From Verrucomicrobiaceae bacterium (GTDB lineage: Bacteria; Verrucomicrobiota; Verrucomicrobiia; Verrucomicrobiales; Verrucomicrobiaceae): a DNA stretch of 43,507 bases. This document shows positions 9,053-18,750 of the stretch, in pieces (positions within the stretch are counted from its first letter, which is position 1; every line of letters begins with the position of its first letter). Made by a program: the position numbers and the translations under genes. The notes beneath the pieces are model-generated. The model saw only the letters and a list, made by a program, of their open reading frames with translations. It was not told the origin of the DNA and made no database searches. The DNA is taken from positions 1 to 43,507 of the forward strand of contig JAIXZA010000047.1 in assembly GCA_027489965.1 (NCBI GenBank), in the 5' to 3' direction.

Positions 9053-11452
9053 TCATCGACTGGCAGAAGAAACAATGGAGACCGTCTGCCCATTGCGGAA
9101 CGCTTTCAACTCAGCGCCAGCGGCCGTAAAACCCACATTCACACTGCCTGTTATCTCCAGATCAAAGAGATGAATCTGATTCAAAGTGCAATAATCACGC
9201 AATCTCATAGGCAGCGTCTCTTCTGGAAATCGTGAATCATTGGAAGTGATCAGTACCTTGGGTTTCGCATGAACCAGGATCTCTGTAAGTCCGGAAAAAT
9301 CCGCCGAATGCTGTCCCCGAACCACCACATCGCAGGTCAGATCTGTACAGCGATCTAGCAGCTTCTTTTCAGTGATGAAGCCTGCATCTGCCAGCCAAAG
9401 AACACGCATCTTACCGACATGCAGCATGAGCACTAAACCGCGATCATCTGCCTTCTCAGCATCATCTTGCAGTAAGGGATAAAGCACCTCCGCATGCACG
9501 GGCATGGCATCGCTGCCCTGAATCTCGATGCGATCCTCTGCCTGATAGCGATGCCAAGCCAAGCTATCCACGGGAACCTTTTTCGCCAACTGCTGAATCG
9601 CCGCGAAAGGTGGATCAAATTGCCAAGGCTCATGCACACTCGTACAGAGGCGCGGCTTCCCAAGCCGATACGCCAGATCAGCCGCGCCTACATGCGCCAT
9701 GTCACCATGAGAAAGGATCACACCCTCGAGCTGATTGATTCCCTGATGACGAAAGAAGGGCCTCAGCACCCCACGCCAAGCGCGCACATTCCCCGTATCC
9801 AGCAGCCACTGGCTATCCCCAGCGCGAAGATGGCTCGCCGCACCTCCACCTGATAGATGAAAAACACGTAACTCCACTGGCGGCGGCGCTTTTTCAAACC
9901 GCAGATCCAGCGTGAAATTCGCCAAAGGCAACGAAGAAAACCAACTCGCCAGCAAAACCATCAGCCACGCTAAAAAGGCATTCAACCCGTTCACCAGAAC
10001 CTGAAGACCCGTGGCACCGGCTGCCGCACAGACAAGGCTGGCACATGAAACCCCGATGCTGATGCCTGATATTGGCACCAGGAAAAGATTCGCCAACAAT
10101 CCAACTGGAGTCACTGTCTGAAAATGGCCTAACATTAATGGCAAACTGCCAACCCATGCCGCCAAAGAAACACACACCAAACTCGCCAACCACTGGCGAC
10201 TGTCCGCGCTGAAATGCTGCCATCGGCTAGCAATCGCAGGTGGCAAAAAAGGATCTAGCTCCGTCCAAGGACGCAGTGCCGCTAGCAGCGGTGGCGCAAA
10301 AAAAGCGATGGCCCACAGCACCCCGAAGGATAGCTGAAACCCTGGCAGGAAAAGCTGATGACTATCATAAGCCAGCAGGATCAGCACTGCCGCGCCCAGA
10401 CTGTTTTGCACTGCGGATCGGCGATTCCACCACGGAGCAGCCAGCACCAGCATGATCATAAACGCCGCCCGTGCCGCAGAAGGCCGCCAACCCGTGATGT
10501 AGGCATAACCAAACACAATCGCGATCAGGCAAAACACCGCCCTGCCCTTGCCCAATCCCAACCACCGCAGAACAAAAGCCACCACCGCTGCCAGCATCAC
10601 CACATGTAACCCACTGACCGCAAAAATATGCAAAGTCCCACTGTCGCGGAAAGCATCCTCAATCTCCTCACCGGCCGCATCAGAGGCCCCCAGCGCCATC
10701 GCTAGCAACACCGCCGTATCCTGCTCGCGATCCTCGATCCCCCGCGCCAGCGCCTGACTGATCCACTGCCGAGAAATCTCAGCCCATAGCAGCAAATGAA
10801 AGCTTGGTGCCCAACGTTCAAGCTTTTTTAAAATCACGCTATCGGCCCTAACCACAGCCACACAGCCCGAGCGCAGCGAATACTCCGCCGAATCAAACTG
10901 CCCCGGATTCTGCGGAGCTCGCGGCAAAGACAAATTCCCCTCCAGCTCATAAATCCCTGGCTGTGTAAGCCTGAACTCACGAGGCAGTGCCACTTTGATC
11001 CGAGCACGCACTGGCAGAAATAAACCAGTCCGCCCCCAGCGTAGTTCTGTCACATCACAGAGAGCCTGAGACTGATCGATCTCAGAACCCTCAGTCCATG
11101 GATACAGCCGCCCCATTACCCCCACAGCTGCCGGGCGATCCGGCATTTTTAACAATCGCTCACGCAAAGGATGTGAAAAGGTCTGATCCAGCGACCAGGC
11201 ATGCAACAGCATGAACCCACAAAAGACGAAGGGTGCCCCCCATAACACCGAGCGCCGCATCCACACGGCCCATAATGCCAAGACAGCCGCCCCCCAAAGC
11301 CACACACTCACCGAAAACCGCATCCAATCCGAAACAATTACCGCCGCCACCGCTACCAGACCTAAAAAAGCCAACGGATTCAGACTCAGCCATCGCCCCA
11401 GCCACAGGGCTAAAGCCGAAGAACCAAATCTGATTTTTAGTCCATTGATCAT
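9053..11452 (-). CDS. comEC: ComEC/Rec2-family DNA uptake channel
   Basis: This 799-residue protein has the ComEC order: N-terminal membrane segments (about 10-80), an OB-like DUF4131 region, a multi-pass competence domain (about 230-510) containing IFAVSGLHVVMLAAVV, and a C-terminal metallo-beta-lactamase-like domain (about 530-799). In competent bacteria it forms the inner-membrane channel for single-stranded DNA. The metal-binding loop reads ILSHGDMAHVGAADL, so the usual HxDxDH is HGDMAH, with the second Asp replaced by Ala. Later LLDTGNVRAW and VLITSNDSRFPEETLP match the family. No other competence gene is near. The start ATG at 11452 has no evident Shine-Dalgarno sequence. Confidence 0.92.
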   Translation of the reverse strand: MINGLKIRFGSSALALWLGRWLSLNPLAFLGLVAVAAVIVSDWMRFSVSVWLWGAAVLALWAVWMRRSVLWGAPFVFCGFMLLHAWSLDQTFSHPLRERLLKMPDRPAAVGVMGRLYPWTEGSEIDQSQALCDVTELRWGRTGLFLPVRARIKVALPREFRLTQPGIYELEGNLSLPRAPQNPGQFDSAEYSLRSGCVAVVRADSVILKKLERWAPSFHLLLWAEISRQWISQALARGIEDREQDTAVLLAMALGASDAAGEEIEDAFRDSGTLHIFAVSGLHVVMLAAVVAFVLRWLGLGKGRAVFCLIAIVFGYAYITGWRPSAARAAFMIMLVLAAPWWNRRSAVQNSLGAAVLILLAYDSHQLFLPGFQLSFGVLWAIAFFAPPLLAALRPWTELDPFLPPAIASRWQHFSADSRQWLASLVCVSLAAWVGSLPLMLGHFQTVTPVGLLANLFLVPISGISIGVSCASLVCAAAGATGLQVLVNGLNAFLAWLMVLLASWFSSLPLANFTLDLRFEKAPPPVELRVFHLSGGGAASHLRAGDSQWLLDTGNVRAWRGVLRPFFRHQGINQLEGVILSHGDMAHVGAADLAYRLGKPRLCTSVHEPWQFDPPFAAIQQLAKKVPVDSLAWHRYQAEDRIEIQGSDAMPVHAEVLYPLLQDDAEKADDRGLVLMLHVGKMRVLWLADAGFITEKKLLDRCTDLTCDVVVRGQHSADFSGLTEILVHAKPKVLITSNDSRFPEETLPMRLRDYCTLNQIHLFDLEITGSVNVGFTAAGAELKAFRNGQTVSIVSSASR

Positions 11453-11618
11453 ACGCCACGAGGCTAAATCGACACCTCTCCAAGTAAAACCATTATTTTA
11501 GATTCAAAACAGAGCGATCAAAACGACTACAAATCACAGCAACCAGTTGGCATCCTTGCACATTCTCTCACTTGCCCCCGCTGCACCTCTGCGTGATAGC
11601 TTCCCACACATAGAACAC

Positions 11619-11948
11619 ATGCACGCCGCCGGACCCAAAAACCCACTCCATGGCATCACCCTGGAGAGAATGCTCACTGAACTCGAAGCTCATTACGGCT
11701 GGGAGATGCTTGGCCGGATGATCAAAATCAACTGCTTCAATTTTCATCCGAGCATCAAGTCCAGCCTCGTCTTCCTACGCCGCACGCCTTGGGCGCGGCA
11801 AAAGGTCGAGGAACTTTACATCGACTCGCTGCCTGATTTAAAGGCCAAAACGGCCGAACCGACGAAAGAGGCTTTTGAGGACGTACCCGCCGAAGAAGCA
11901 CCGCTTCAGCAAGCCACAGCTGAAGAAGAAGCAGACTTTAACCGCTAA
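11619..11948 (+). CDS. VF530-family (DUF2132) DNA-binding protein
   Basis: The small conserved core is unmistakable: [40 protein letters not shown], then [20 protein letters not shown]. This is the VF530 family, a small helical fold described structurally as a double-stranded-DNA-binding protein. The ATG at 11619 places the core about six residues from the start; a TTG at 11547 would add 24 residues that do not match the family. The core is about 75 residues, and here an acidic, low-complexity tail of about 30 residues follows ([20 protein letters not shown]). The last codons and the stop lie in the left arm of a dispersed inverted repeat. It is divergent from comEC. Confidence 0.85.
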   Translation: MHAAGPKNPLHGITLERMLTELEAHYGWEMLGRMIKINCFNFHPSIKSSLVFLRRTPWARQKVEELYIDSLPDLKAKTAEPTKEAFEDVPAEEAPLQQATAEEEADFNR

Positions 11949-12045
11949 TAAAAACCCAAAAAACGCTAATCTAAGAAACCTTGAAAATGGGGTTCTGAAC
12001 TCTGAATATGAGCGGCTATCAGCGTTTATTAGCGGTTTAAAAATC
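11938..12045. repeat. Dispersed CGCTAAT inverted repeat, copy 1
   Basis: The 13-bp arms AACCGCTAATAAA (11940-11952) and TTTATTAGCGGTT (12025-12037) are perfect complements. A further CGCTAAT lies at 11964-11970, and CGCTGAT and CGCT(C)AT units follow on the bottom strand of the right arm at 10-11 bp spacing. The left arm contains the stop codon of the VF530 gene and the right end is about 30 bp from the end of the convergent gene at 12069, so it may also act as a terminator. A related copy is at 40745-40820. Confidence 0.75.
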
Positions 12046-12068
12046 CGGGATTCTACCTGCACCAGCCC

Positions 12069-12746
12069 TCACCCCGGACGATCTCCCACAAAAATCGTGT
12101 GAGTCTTCCGCTTCGCTTGAGGGTAGGCTTTGCAAGGCACCACCTCGGCTTTGAAATTGCCCTTGGTCAGACGCTTGGCAAAAGCTGTGTCCTGACTCGC
12201 CGACCAGAAGGCAACACGCCCACCTGGCTTCAAGGCACGCGTGATCGCCACAAGCCCCTGTCCCTGATAAAGTCGTGCATTGCCGTCCTGAACCATGGCG
12301 ATGGGGCCATTGTCCACGTCCAGCATGATCGCGTCATAGTGCCCTTTCGGAGCCTCTTCGATGATTTTAAAAACATCGATCATCGTCACCTCCACACGTG
12401 GATCATCCAGAAGCTTTCCATTCACTTCTTGGAGATGCTCGCGATTCCACGCCACCACCTCCGGCAGCAGCTCCGCCACCTGAACTTTGGCATCTGGGCG
12501 CAGCACCTCCAGTGTCCGTCTTAGTGTGAAGCCAAATCCCAATCCACCGATCAGCACCCGTGTTCCTGGCTGCTCGGTAATTTTGGCGCAGGCCAGCTCC
12601 GCCAGCACTGCCTCAGACTCGGAGGCATTTGTTCCCATCAACGGTTGACGATTCACCCGCAGGTAAAAATGTCCGTCATGGGAATGCAGGGTGAGTTCAG
12701 CTCCGTCTGGAGTCCGGGCTTGGGCTAGATTGAGAAAAGGTTTCAA
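12069..12746 (-). CDS. Spermidine-synthase-like methyltransferase-fold protein
   Basis: A 225-residue protein with a Rossmann methyltransferase core. VLIGGLGFGFTLRRTLEVLR is the nucleotide-binding loop, VQVAELLPEVVAWNREHL is the acidic strand 2 seen in spermidine/spermine synthases, and YDAIMLDVDNGPIAMVQD is the strand 4 region. A short N-terminal beta hairpin (DGAELTLHSHDGHFYLRVN) precedes it. Polyamine synthase activity is not assured; many such short proteins are only synthase-like, and the usual active-site Asp pair cannot be confirmed by eye. It is divergent from recN with about 100 bp between starts. Confidence 0.8.
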   Translation of the reverse strand: MKPFLNLAQARTPDGAELTLHSHDGHFYLRVNRQPLMGTNASESEAVLAELACAKITEQPGTRVLIGGLGFGFTLRRTLEVLRPDAKVQVAELLPEVVAWNREHLQEVNGKLLDDPRVEVTMIDVFKIIEEAPKGHYDAIMLDVDNGPIAMVQDGNARLYQGQGLVAITRALKPGGRVAFWSASQDTAFAKRLTKGNFKAEVVPCKAYPQAKRKTHTIFVGDRPG

Positions 12747-12849
12747 ATGGCGAGACTGTCATTCGCGCTAAAAAGGCAACTGTGCATCTTGAAATGCAGT
12801 TGCGCACGAAGCATACTCATGCGAACACCTATCCACATTCACTCACCCC

Positions 12850-14511
12850 ATGCTTTCCTTTCTCAAAATCCGCAACCTTGCTCTGGTGGAAGACGTGACC
12901 TGGGACCTCGCCCCCGGCTTAGTTGGTGTCACAGGCGAAACCGGCGCGGGAAAATCCATCATCGTCGGTGCACTCAAACTCATCCTCGGCGAGCGCGCCG
13001 ACCGCAGCCTCATCCGCACCGGACAGGATACCTGCACGGTCGAGGCCAGCTTTCACCTCAAAGACAGCCGAGCCGTGGATGCCGTGCTGAATGAAGCAGG
13101 ACTGGACCCCTGCCAGGATGGCGAATTGCTCATCAAACGTGCCGTCAGCACTGGTGGCGCTAACAAACAGTTCGTAAACTGCTCACCTGTCACGATTCAG
13201 GTGCTAAAATCTCTCGGCGAGCTACTCGTCGATCTTCACGGTCCGCATGATCATCAATCGCTCAATTCCCAGGAGCGCCAGCTTGAGATGTTGGACAAAG
13301 CGGCTGGACTAGAAGACACCCTCAGCACGTATGAGGATGCCTGGAAACAATGGCGTTCCGCTGTCACTGAGCTCGATGACCTGGAAAACAGCGAACGTGC
13401 CGGGACCCAGCAGCTCGACATGCTCAAGTTTCAGGTCAATGAGATCGCCGCCGCGCAGCTAAAACCTGGCGAGGAAGAAGAGATTGAATCCCGCCACCGG
13501 ATCGCCGCCAATGGTGCGCGTCTGGCCGAACTCTGCGGAGCCATCACTAGCCGACTCAGCGGTGGTGAAGACGCTGGCCTGCTCGATGCCCTTCGCGAAA
13601 TCGGCCGCAGCATCCACGAGTTGGAAAAAATCGATCCCGCCTCTGCCAAACTGTTTGAAGGCTTTCAGTCCGCCCAGATCGAGCTCACCGAGCTAGAAAG
13701 TAGCGTTCAGGATTACGCCGAGGACTTGGAGATTGATCCTGCCGAACTCGCCCAGCTCGACCAGCGCATCCACACCATCCAGACCCTGAAACGCAAATAC
13801 GGCAACACCGTTCAAGCTATCCTGGATTTCCAAGCCGAAGCCGAAGCCAAGCTGGCCAAGATCGAAAACCGAGGTGAAGAACTTGAGCGTCTCACCAAGC
13901 TCGTCGCCGACCGCCGTGCCCTGGTGAATAAGATTGGTAAACAACTCAGCGACAAGCGTGGTAAAGCCGCCCCAAAACTCGCTAAAGAAGTCGCCACACA
14001 CCTCGCCGACCTCGGCTTCAAGCGCAGTGTCTTTGAAGCTCAGCTCGACAAGCTAGAAGCTCCCTCCCGCCATGGTTTTGAAGCGGTCGATTTCCAGTTC
14101 GCCCCGAACCCTGGCGAACCTTTAAAACCCCTACGCCTTACCGCCAGCTCGGGTGAAATGTCCCGCGTGCTACTCGCCGTCAAAAGCGCGCTGGCCAAGC
14201 AAGACATCGTCCCGCTCATGGTCTTTGATGAGATCGACGCCAATGTCGGCGGCAACATTGCCGAAGCTGTCGGCAGGAAAATGGCCTCACTGGGAGCCAC
14301 GCATCAGGTCATCGCCATCACCCACTTCCCGCAGGTCGCCTCACTGGCCAAGAGCCACTTCGTCGTCACCAAAGACATCATTGGCGACCGCACCAAGTCC
14401 ACCATCCGCGAAATCACCGCTGACGAACGCCTCGAAGAACTCGCCCGAATGCTCGGCGGTAAGATCGAGTCCGCCAGAGAACACGCCCGCGCTTTGCTGG
14501 CTGGAGCTTAG
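12850..14511 (+). CDS. recN: DNA repair protein RecN
   Basis: RecN is an SMC-like ATPase that acts at double-strand breaks. This copy has 553 residues, the normal length. It starts with the family opening MLSFLKIRNLALVEDV, has Walker A GETGAGKS at 29-36, long coiled-coil arms in the middle (about 160-370) and a C-terminal head with the ABC signature-like SSGEMSRVLLAVKSAL, Walker B PLMVFDEIDANVGG and the ITHFPQVAS switch. The signature Gly-Gly is Ser-Gly here. The only candidate start is the ATG at 12850, which lacks a clear Shine-Dalgarno sequence. A hairpin follows the stop. Confidence 0.97.
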   Translation: MLSFLKIRNLALVEDVTWDLAPGLVGVTGETGAGKSIIVGALKLILGERADRSLIRTGQDTCTVEASFHLKDSRAVDAVLNEAGLDPCQDGELLIKRAVSTGGANKQFVNCSPVTIQVLKSLGELLVDLHGPHDHQSLNSQERQLEMLDKAAGLEDTLSTYEDAWKQWRSAVTELDDLENSERAGTQQLDMLKFQVNEIAAAQLKPGEEEEIESRHRIAANGARLAELCGAITSRLSGGEDAGLLDALREIGRSIHELEKIDPASAKLFEGFQSAQIELTELESSVQDYAEDLEIDPAELAQLDQRIHTIQTLKRKYGNTVQAILDFQAEAEAKLAKIENRGEELERLTKLVADRRALVNKIGKQLSDKRGKAAPKLAKEVATHLADLGFKRSVFEAQLDKLEAPSRHGFEAVDFQFAPNPGEPLKPLRLTASSGEMSRVLLAVKSALAKQDIVPLMVFDEIDANVGGNIAEAVGRKMASLGATHQVIAITHFPQVASLAKSHFVVTKDIIGDRTKSTIREITADERLEELARMLGGKIESAREHARALLAGA

Positions 14512-14525
14512 GCTCAACAGAACTC

Positions 14526-14558
14526 GCTCATAACAAGGTGACATTTCGTCTTATGAGC
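14526..14558 (+). terminator. Hairpin after recN, weak terminator candidate
   Basis: GCTCATAA (14526-14533) and TTATGAGC (14551-14558) are perfect 8-bp complements with an inner GAC/GTC pair. It lies 15 bp beyond the recN stop. There is no T-run. Confidence 0.35.
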
Positions 14559-14598
14559 CGCGACTAGACTTGGATTTCATGCGGTGACAAATTCCCAG

Positions 14599-14626
14599 TT
14601 GGAATCTTCATTTGCCTGCTTAACCT
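14599..14626 (+). promoter_or_regulatory. Candidate sigma-70-type promoter of rnpB
   Basis: TTGGAA (14599-14604), 16 bases, then TAACCT (14621-14626). The predicted transcription start, about 6 bases further on, coincides with the 5' end of the RNase P RNA as defined by its P1 helix. Confidence 0.4.
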
Positions 14627-14631
14627 AAAGA

Positions 14632-15075
<444 letters not shown>

Positions 15076-15129
15076 CTTTACTTTTTTCTGTTGGTAATCA
15101 CACCTCGGCGGCTACTATCGCGGCCTCTT

Positions 15130-16803
15130 ATGGCGGAAAAACTGAACTGGAACTCATCTTCTCTCACGCATGGCTGGCAGCGCGGCGTGAAATCTTTTTA
15201 CTGGGGGCTTGGCTTTCAGGAAGCGGACTTTGATAAAGCCCAAATCGGTATCGCGACACCGCTTCTAGATGGGAATCTCTGCAATCTACGCGCTCATGAG
15301 CTGGCCCAACTCATCCGCCAAGGTTGTGAAGAAGCGGGCATGATTGCCTTCCCTTTTGGAGTCAGTCCGGTGAGTGACAACATCACTCAAGGCCACGAAG
15401 GTGGAGCGGCTTCCCTTGTTTCTCGCAACATCATGGCCAATGGAGCCGAGATGATCTGCAGCTCACATCGCTATGATGGCATGATCGGCCTGCATCATTG
15501 TGATAAAAACGGACCCGCCTTTGCCATGGCTCTAGCCCGCATGAACTGCCACGGGCTTGTCGTCAATGGTGGCAGCATCTTACCCGGCTGCCACCTGGGA
15601 AAAGACATCACGATTCTGGACGCCTATGACTCCCAAGCACAGTCAAACAGTGGCACAATGAGCTTTGACGAGTCCGAAAAAATCATCCGTGCGGCCTGCC
15701 CCGGCGCGGGTGGCTGTGGCATTGCGGCTTCGTTTAACACCTGGGGAATTGCGCTAGAAGCCATGGGGCTCAGCTTGCCCGACACCTCCTCCATCCCAGC
15801 CGTGGACGATGCTAAAAAGGCGGACTGTCTCCGTGTCGGACAAGCCATGCGCCGTTTGCTCGAGCTCAATCTGCGACCTCGAGACATCCTAACCAAGGCC
15901 GCGATCACCAATGCCATGACCGCCATCGCAGCCATGGGCGGCTCCACCAATGGCGTGCTGCACATTCTGGCGCTGGCTCATGAGGCCGGGGTAGACTTCA
16001 CTCTGCGTGACGCTCAGGAAATCTGCCGTCGCACGCCCGTCTATTGTAACTTTGCGCCACGTGGCCGAGGCACCATGGCAGATTTACACCGCATCGGCGG
16101 CACTGCCATGCTGCTGCGACATTTCCTCAAAGCAGGTCTGCTGGATGGATCATGCATCACGGTGACAGGGCAGACTTTGGCAGAAAATGTCGCTCACTGC
16201 CCCGATGTGCCAGAGGGACAGGAGCTCATCGCACCCCTTGGCCGTCCCTTCAAAGATTACGCCGACATCCAGATCTGTTTTGGCAATCTGGCTCCGCACG
16301 GCATGGTCTTTAAAGTCTCATCCAGACTCAATCCGCAATTCACAGGCAAAGCCATCTGCTTTGACAAAGTCACGGATGTCTCAGAAGCGGCAGCCCAGGG
16401 TAAGATCAAGCCTGGCCATTTCGTCGTCTTACGCGGTGTCGGACCCATTGCCGCAGGGATGCCCGAGCTCCTTGTGGCCAGTGCTGCCCTGGCCGTGCCA
16501 GAGTTGGATGGCAAAGTGGCCTTTCTCTCTGACGGTCGCGTCTCTGGAGTGTCTCATGGAGTCATGGGCATTCACTGCTCGCCCGAAGCTGCCGTCGGCG
16601 GCCCCATCGCGGCGATTCAAGATGGCGATGAGATTGAATTCGATCTGCTCAAAGGCACCATTCATCTTCATGCCGATCTCGACGAACGATCGGCCTCATG
16701 GCCAACAACCCAATACGGTCGAGGTTACCTGGCAGACTTCGCAGCCACCACTGCTCAAGCGCATGATGGCTGTGTCTCGGCCTGGGTCTTGCGAGATCGC
16801 TGA
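15130..16803 (+). CDS. ilvD: Dihydroxy-acid dehydratase family (IlvD/Edd) protein
   Basis: A 557-residue Fe-S dehydratase. The three cluster-binding cysteines expected in IlvD are present: Cys51 (PLLDGNLCN), Cys124 in HHCDKNGPA, where the Lys is the usual carbamylated Mg ligand, and Cys196 in PGAGGCGIAASFNTWG. QGHEGGAASLVSRN and the C-terminal LSDGRVSGVSHGVMGIHCSP complete the family pattern. It would convert dihydroxyisovalerate to ketoisovalerate in branched-chain amino acid synthesis. No other ilv gene is nearby, so a sugar-acid dehydratase of the same family is possible in this sugar-rich neighbourhood. The ATG at 15130 is preferred because the longer frame from 15061 overlaps the end of rnpB. 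The stop abuts the next, convergent gene with no spacer. Confidence 0.88.
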   Translation: MAEKLNWNSSSLTHGWQRGVKSFYWGLGFQEADFDKAQIGIATPLLDGNLCNLRAHELAQLIRQGCEEAGMIAFPFGVSPVSDNITQGHEGGAASLVSRNIMANGAEMICSSHRYDGMIGLHHCDKNGPAFAMALARMNCHGLVVNGGSILPGCHLGKDITILDAYDSQAQSNSGTMSFDESEKIIRAACPGAGGCGIAASFNTWGIALEAMGLSLPDTSSIPAVDDAKKADCLRVGQAMRRLLELNLRPRDILTKAAITNAMTAIAAMGGSTNGVLHILALAHEAGVDFTLRDAQEICRRTPVYCNFAPRGRGTMADLHRIGGTAMLLRHFLKAGLLDGSCITVTGQTLAENVAHCPDVPEGQELIAPLGRPFKDYADIQICFGNLAPHGMVFKVSSRLNPQFTGKAICFDKVTDVSEAAAQGKIKPGHFVVLRGVGPIAAGMPELLVASAALAVPELDGKVAFLSDGRVSGVSHGVMGIHCSPEAAVGGPIAAIQDGDEIEFDLLKGTIHLHADLDERSASWPTTQYGRGYLADFAATTAQAHDGCVSAWVLRDR

Positions 16804-17991
16804 TTACTTATCCATGCGATAAATCGCGCCATTCCAGTCCAACACGAGAATCTCACCTTCAGCGTTGGCACAAAAGGCTGTGGGCTTCACCAGCACACTT
16901 GGCTTCTTCTTCGGATTATCGCCAGCGGTCTGTGGGCTGGTATAGAGGAGGGTATTGCTTTCTACTTTACCCTCATCATTGGCACGTAGAGACCAGATTT
17001 TGCCGATCACGAAGTCACCATAAACATACTGTCCAACAAGATCAGCATGTCCTTTGCCTGCATAAACGATGCCGCCCGTGATGCTTAAGCCTTCACCATG
17101 ATTGTATTCAAAAATGGGATCAATCAGTTTCGCCTCAGCTGGCGGTGCATCGGTGCGTAAAGGAAACTGGCGCGCGCCTTCACGGAAACTCCAGCCATAG
17201 TTACCACCGGCAGTGATCCAATTGATCTCTTCCCAAAGATCCTGACCCACATCCGCGAGCCAAAGGTGACCTTTGGCATCAAAGCTCATGCCCCAAGGGT
17301 TACGAATGCCGTAGGCATAGATCTGCGGCAGCGCGTCCACACCATCGGCAAAGGGATTGCTGGCTGGGATGCCGTAGGCTCCATGATACTCGCGGCTATC
17401 CACATCGATGCGCAACACTTTACCTACCATCACCGCCGTGAGCTGGGACATGCGCTTCTCGTCATTGCGCTTCGAGGTATCACCCACGCCGATGTAAAGA
17501 AAGCCATCAGGGCCAAAGACAATGTTTCCACCATGATGATTCCAGTTGATCAACGGGATCTCCAGCAACACACGCTCCGTTTTTTCGTCTGCTTTATCAC
17601 CCTCTGCCTTCATCTCGGTGATGATGAGGCGCTTTGGTTTCTGCTGGGTGTAGCAAAGGTAAAAAAGGCCGTTGTCCTTAAACTTCGGATGGAAGGCAAA
17701 GCCATTCAAACCCTCCTCAAACTTCCCATTCACAGCTTCCATATTGTGGGAAGCGAGATCCAAAAAGACCTTGGCTTCAGCGCTAGACGTGTCCTTGGGC
17801 AAAATCAGAATCTGGCCACGTTGAAGTGCTAAAAATTCACGCCCAGATCCATCCGGCGCGATGGCCACTGCAATCGGCCATTTCGTCTCGATCTTCTCAT
17901 AGAGACGAGTCAGCTTCACCGCATCCGCAGCAGCGGCGGTATCATTGAAACAAAGAGCGAGAGCCAGAGCGGCGAGTGTAGATAGCTTCAT
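16804..17991 (-). CDS. Secreted PQQ-dependent sugar dehydrogenase (aldose dehydrogenase type)
   Basis: The ATG at 17991 opens a signal peptide (MKLSTLAALALALCFNDTAAA). The roughly 375-residue mature protein is a six-bladed propeller of the soluble glucose/aldose dehydrogenase group: VAIAPDGSGREFLALQRGQI, GFAFHPKFKDNGLFYLCYTQ, NWNHHGGNIVFGPDGFLYIG with the HHGG that includes the catalytic His, IYAYGIRNPWGMSFD, and WLADVGQDLWEEINWI. Enzymes of this type oxidise sugars in the periplasm using PQQ and calcium. Several relatives in this phylum have no proven activity. Its stop codon directly abuts that of ilvD. Confidence 0.88.
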   Translation of the reverse strand: MKLSTLAALALALCFNDTAAAADAVKLTRLYEKIETKWPIAVAIAPDGSGREFLALQRGQILILPKDTSSAEAKVFLDLASHNMEAVNGKFEEGLNGFAFHPKFKDNGLFYLCYTQQKPKRLIITEMKAEGDKADEKTERVLLEIPLINWNHHGGNIVFGPDGFLYIGVGDTSKRNDEKRMSQLTAVMVGKVLRIDVDSREYHGAYGIPASNPFADGVDALPQIYAYGIRNPWGMSFDAKGHLWLADVGQDLWEEINWITAGGNYGWSFREGARQFPLRTDAPPAEAKLIDPIFEYNHGEGLSITGGIVYAGKGHADLVGQYVYGDFVIGKIWSLRANDEGKVESNTLLYTSPQTAGDNPKKKPSVLVKPTAFCANAEGEILVLDWNGAIYRMDK

Positions 17992-18128
17992 ATTGGATCG
18001 AGAATGCGCCAAGGAACCCGTCATCGGCAACACCAAATAACGTTACAAAAGAGAAAAAATCTCAACCAATAGACATCCCCATAATCGTCGGTATTGGGAA
18101 TCGCCCAAACAACCGTTTCGTCAAACGC

Positions 18129-18743
18129 ATGAATGAGATCCCAACCCTTCCTCGACTAGCCAGCTCCACCGGTGGCCTACCTTCCGCCGTTGGCTGGGCT
18201 CAGCTGCTCATGGCTGATCGCCTGAAAAAGGGAGATTCGGCCGTGGATGCCACCGCAGGCAATGGTCATGACACCCTCTTTCTCTCACGTCTTGTCGGCG
18301 ACTCCGGCTGCATTTGGGCCTTCGATCTGCAAGAAGCTGCGGTCACTGAAACCAAAAGGCGACTCAGCGAAGCCGGTATTTCCAATGCACGCGTGATCCA
18401 TGCCGGCCATGAGACCATGAAGGATCATCTACCTGCAGGATGGCATGGGAAGATCAATGCCATCATGTTTAACCTCGGCTACCTGCCCGGCTCTGATAAA
18501 ACGGTTATCACTCGCACAGAGACCACCCTTCAAGCCCTCGCCATTGCCTTTGAGATGTTGGCACCGAGTGGACTCCTCACCATCGCCGTTTATCCCGGCC
18601 ACGAAGGCGGCAGTGACGAACAACGCGCCATCACCGAATGGGCCTCTGCACTGCCCTCACGTGCGTTTGAGGTGCAGCTCTTCCGCCCGATCAATCGCCA
18701 GGCGAGTCCACCCGAATGCTGGGTCGTGTGGAAGCGTGGATGA
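18129..18743 (+). CDS. mnmM: MnmM/YtqB-like tRNA methyltransferase
   Basis: A 204-residue class I methyltransferase. The motifs are VDATAGNGHDTLFLSRLVG (SAM loop), IWAFDLQEAAVTETKRRL, MFNLGYLPGSDKTVITRTE, the family hallmark, and LLTIAVYPGHEGG. In Bacillus and other bacteria the family (formerly rRNA_methylase, YtqB) makes the last methylation of mnm5s2U34 in tRNA. The protein has the expected length. It stands alone, divergent from the sugar dehydrogenase and convergent with the propeller gene that ends 7 bp away. Confidence 0.85.
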   Translation: MNEIPTLPRLASSTGGLPSAVGWAQLLMADRLKKGDSAVDATAGNGHDTLFLSRLVGDSGCIWAFDLQEAAVTETKRRLSEAGISNARVIHAGHETMKDHLPAGWHGKINAIMFNLGYLPGSDKTVITRTETTLQALAIAFEMLAPSGLLTIAVYPGHEGGSDEQRAITEWASALPSRAFEVQLFRPINRQASPPECWVVWKRG

Positions 18744-18750
18744 ATTCGAA

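Noticed and set aside
12776..12803. Imperfect hairpin GCAACTGTGCAT / ATGCAGTTGC ahead of recN, considered as an SOS operator
   Set aside because: It has a bulge and matches no LexA box that I can name with confidence; kept only as an unexplained dyad.
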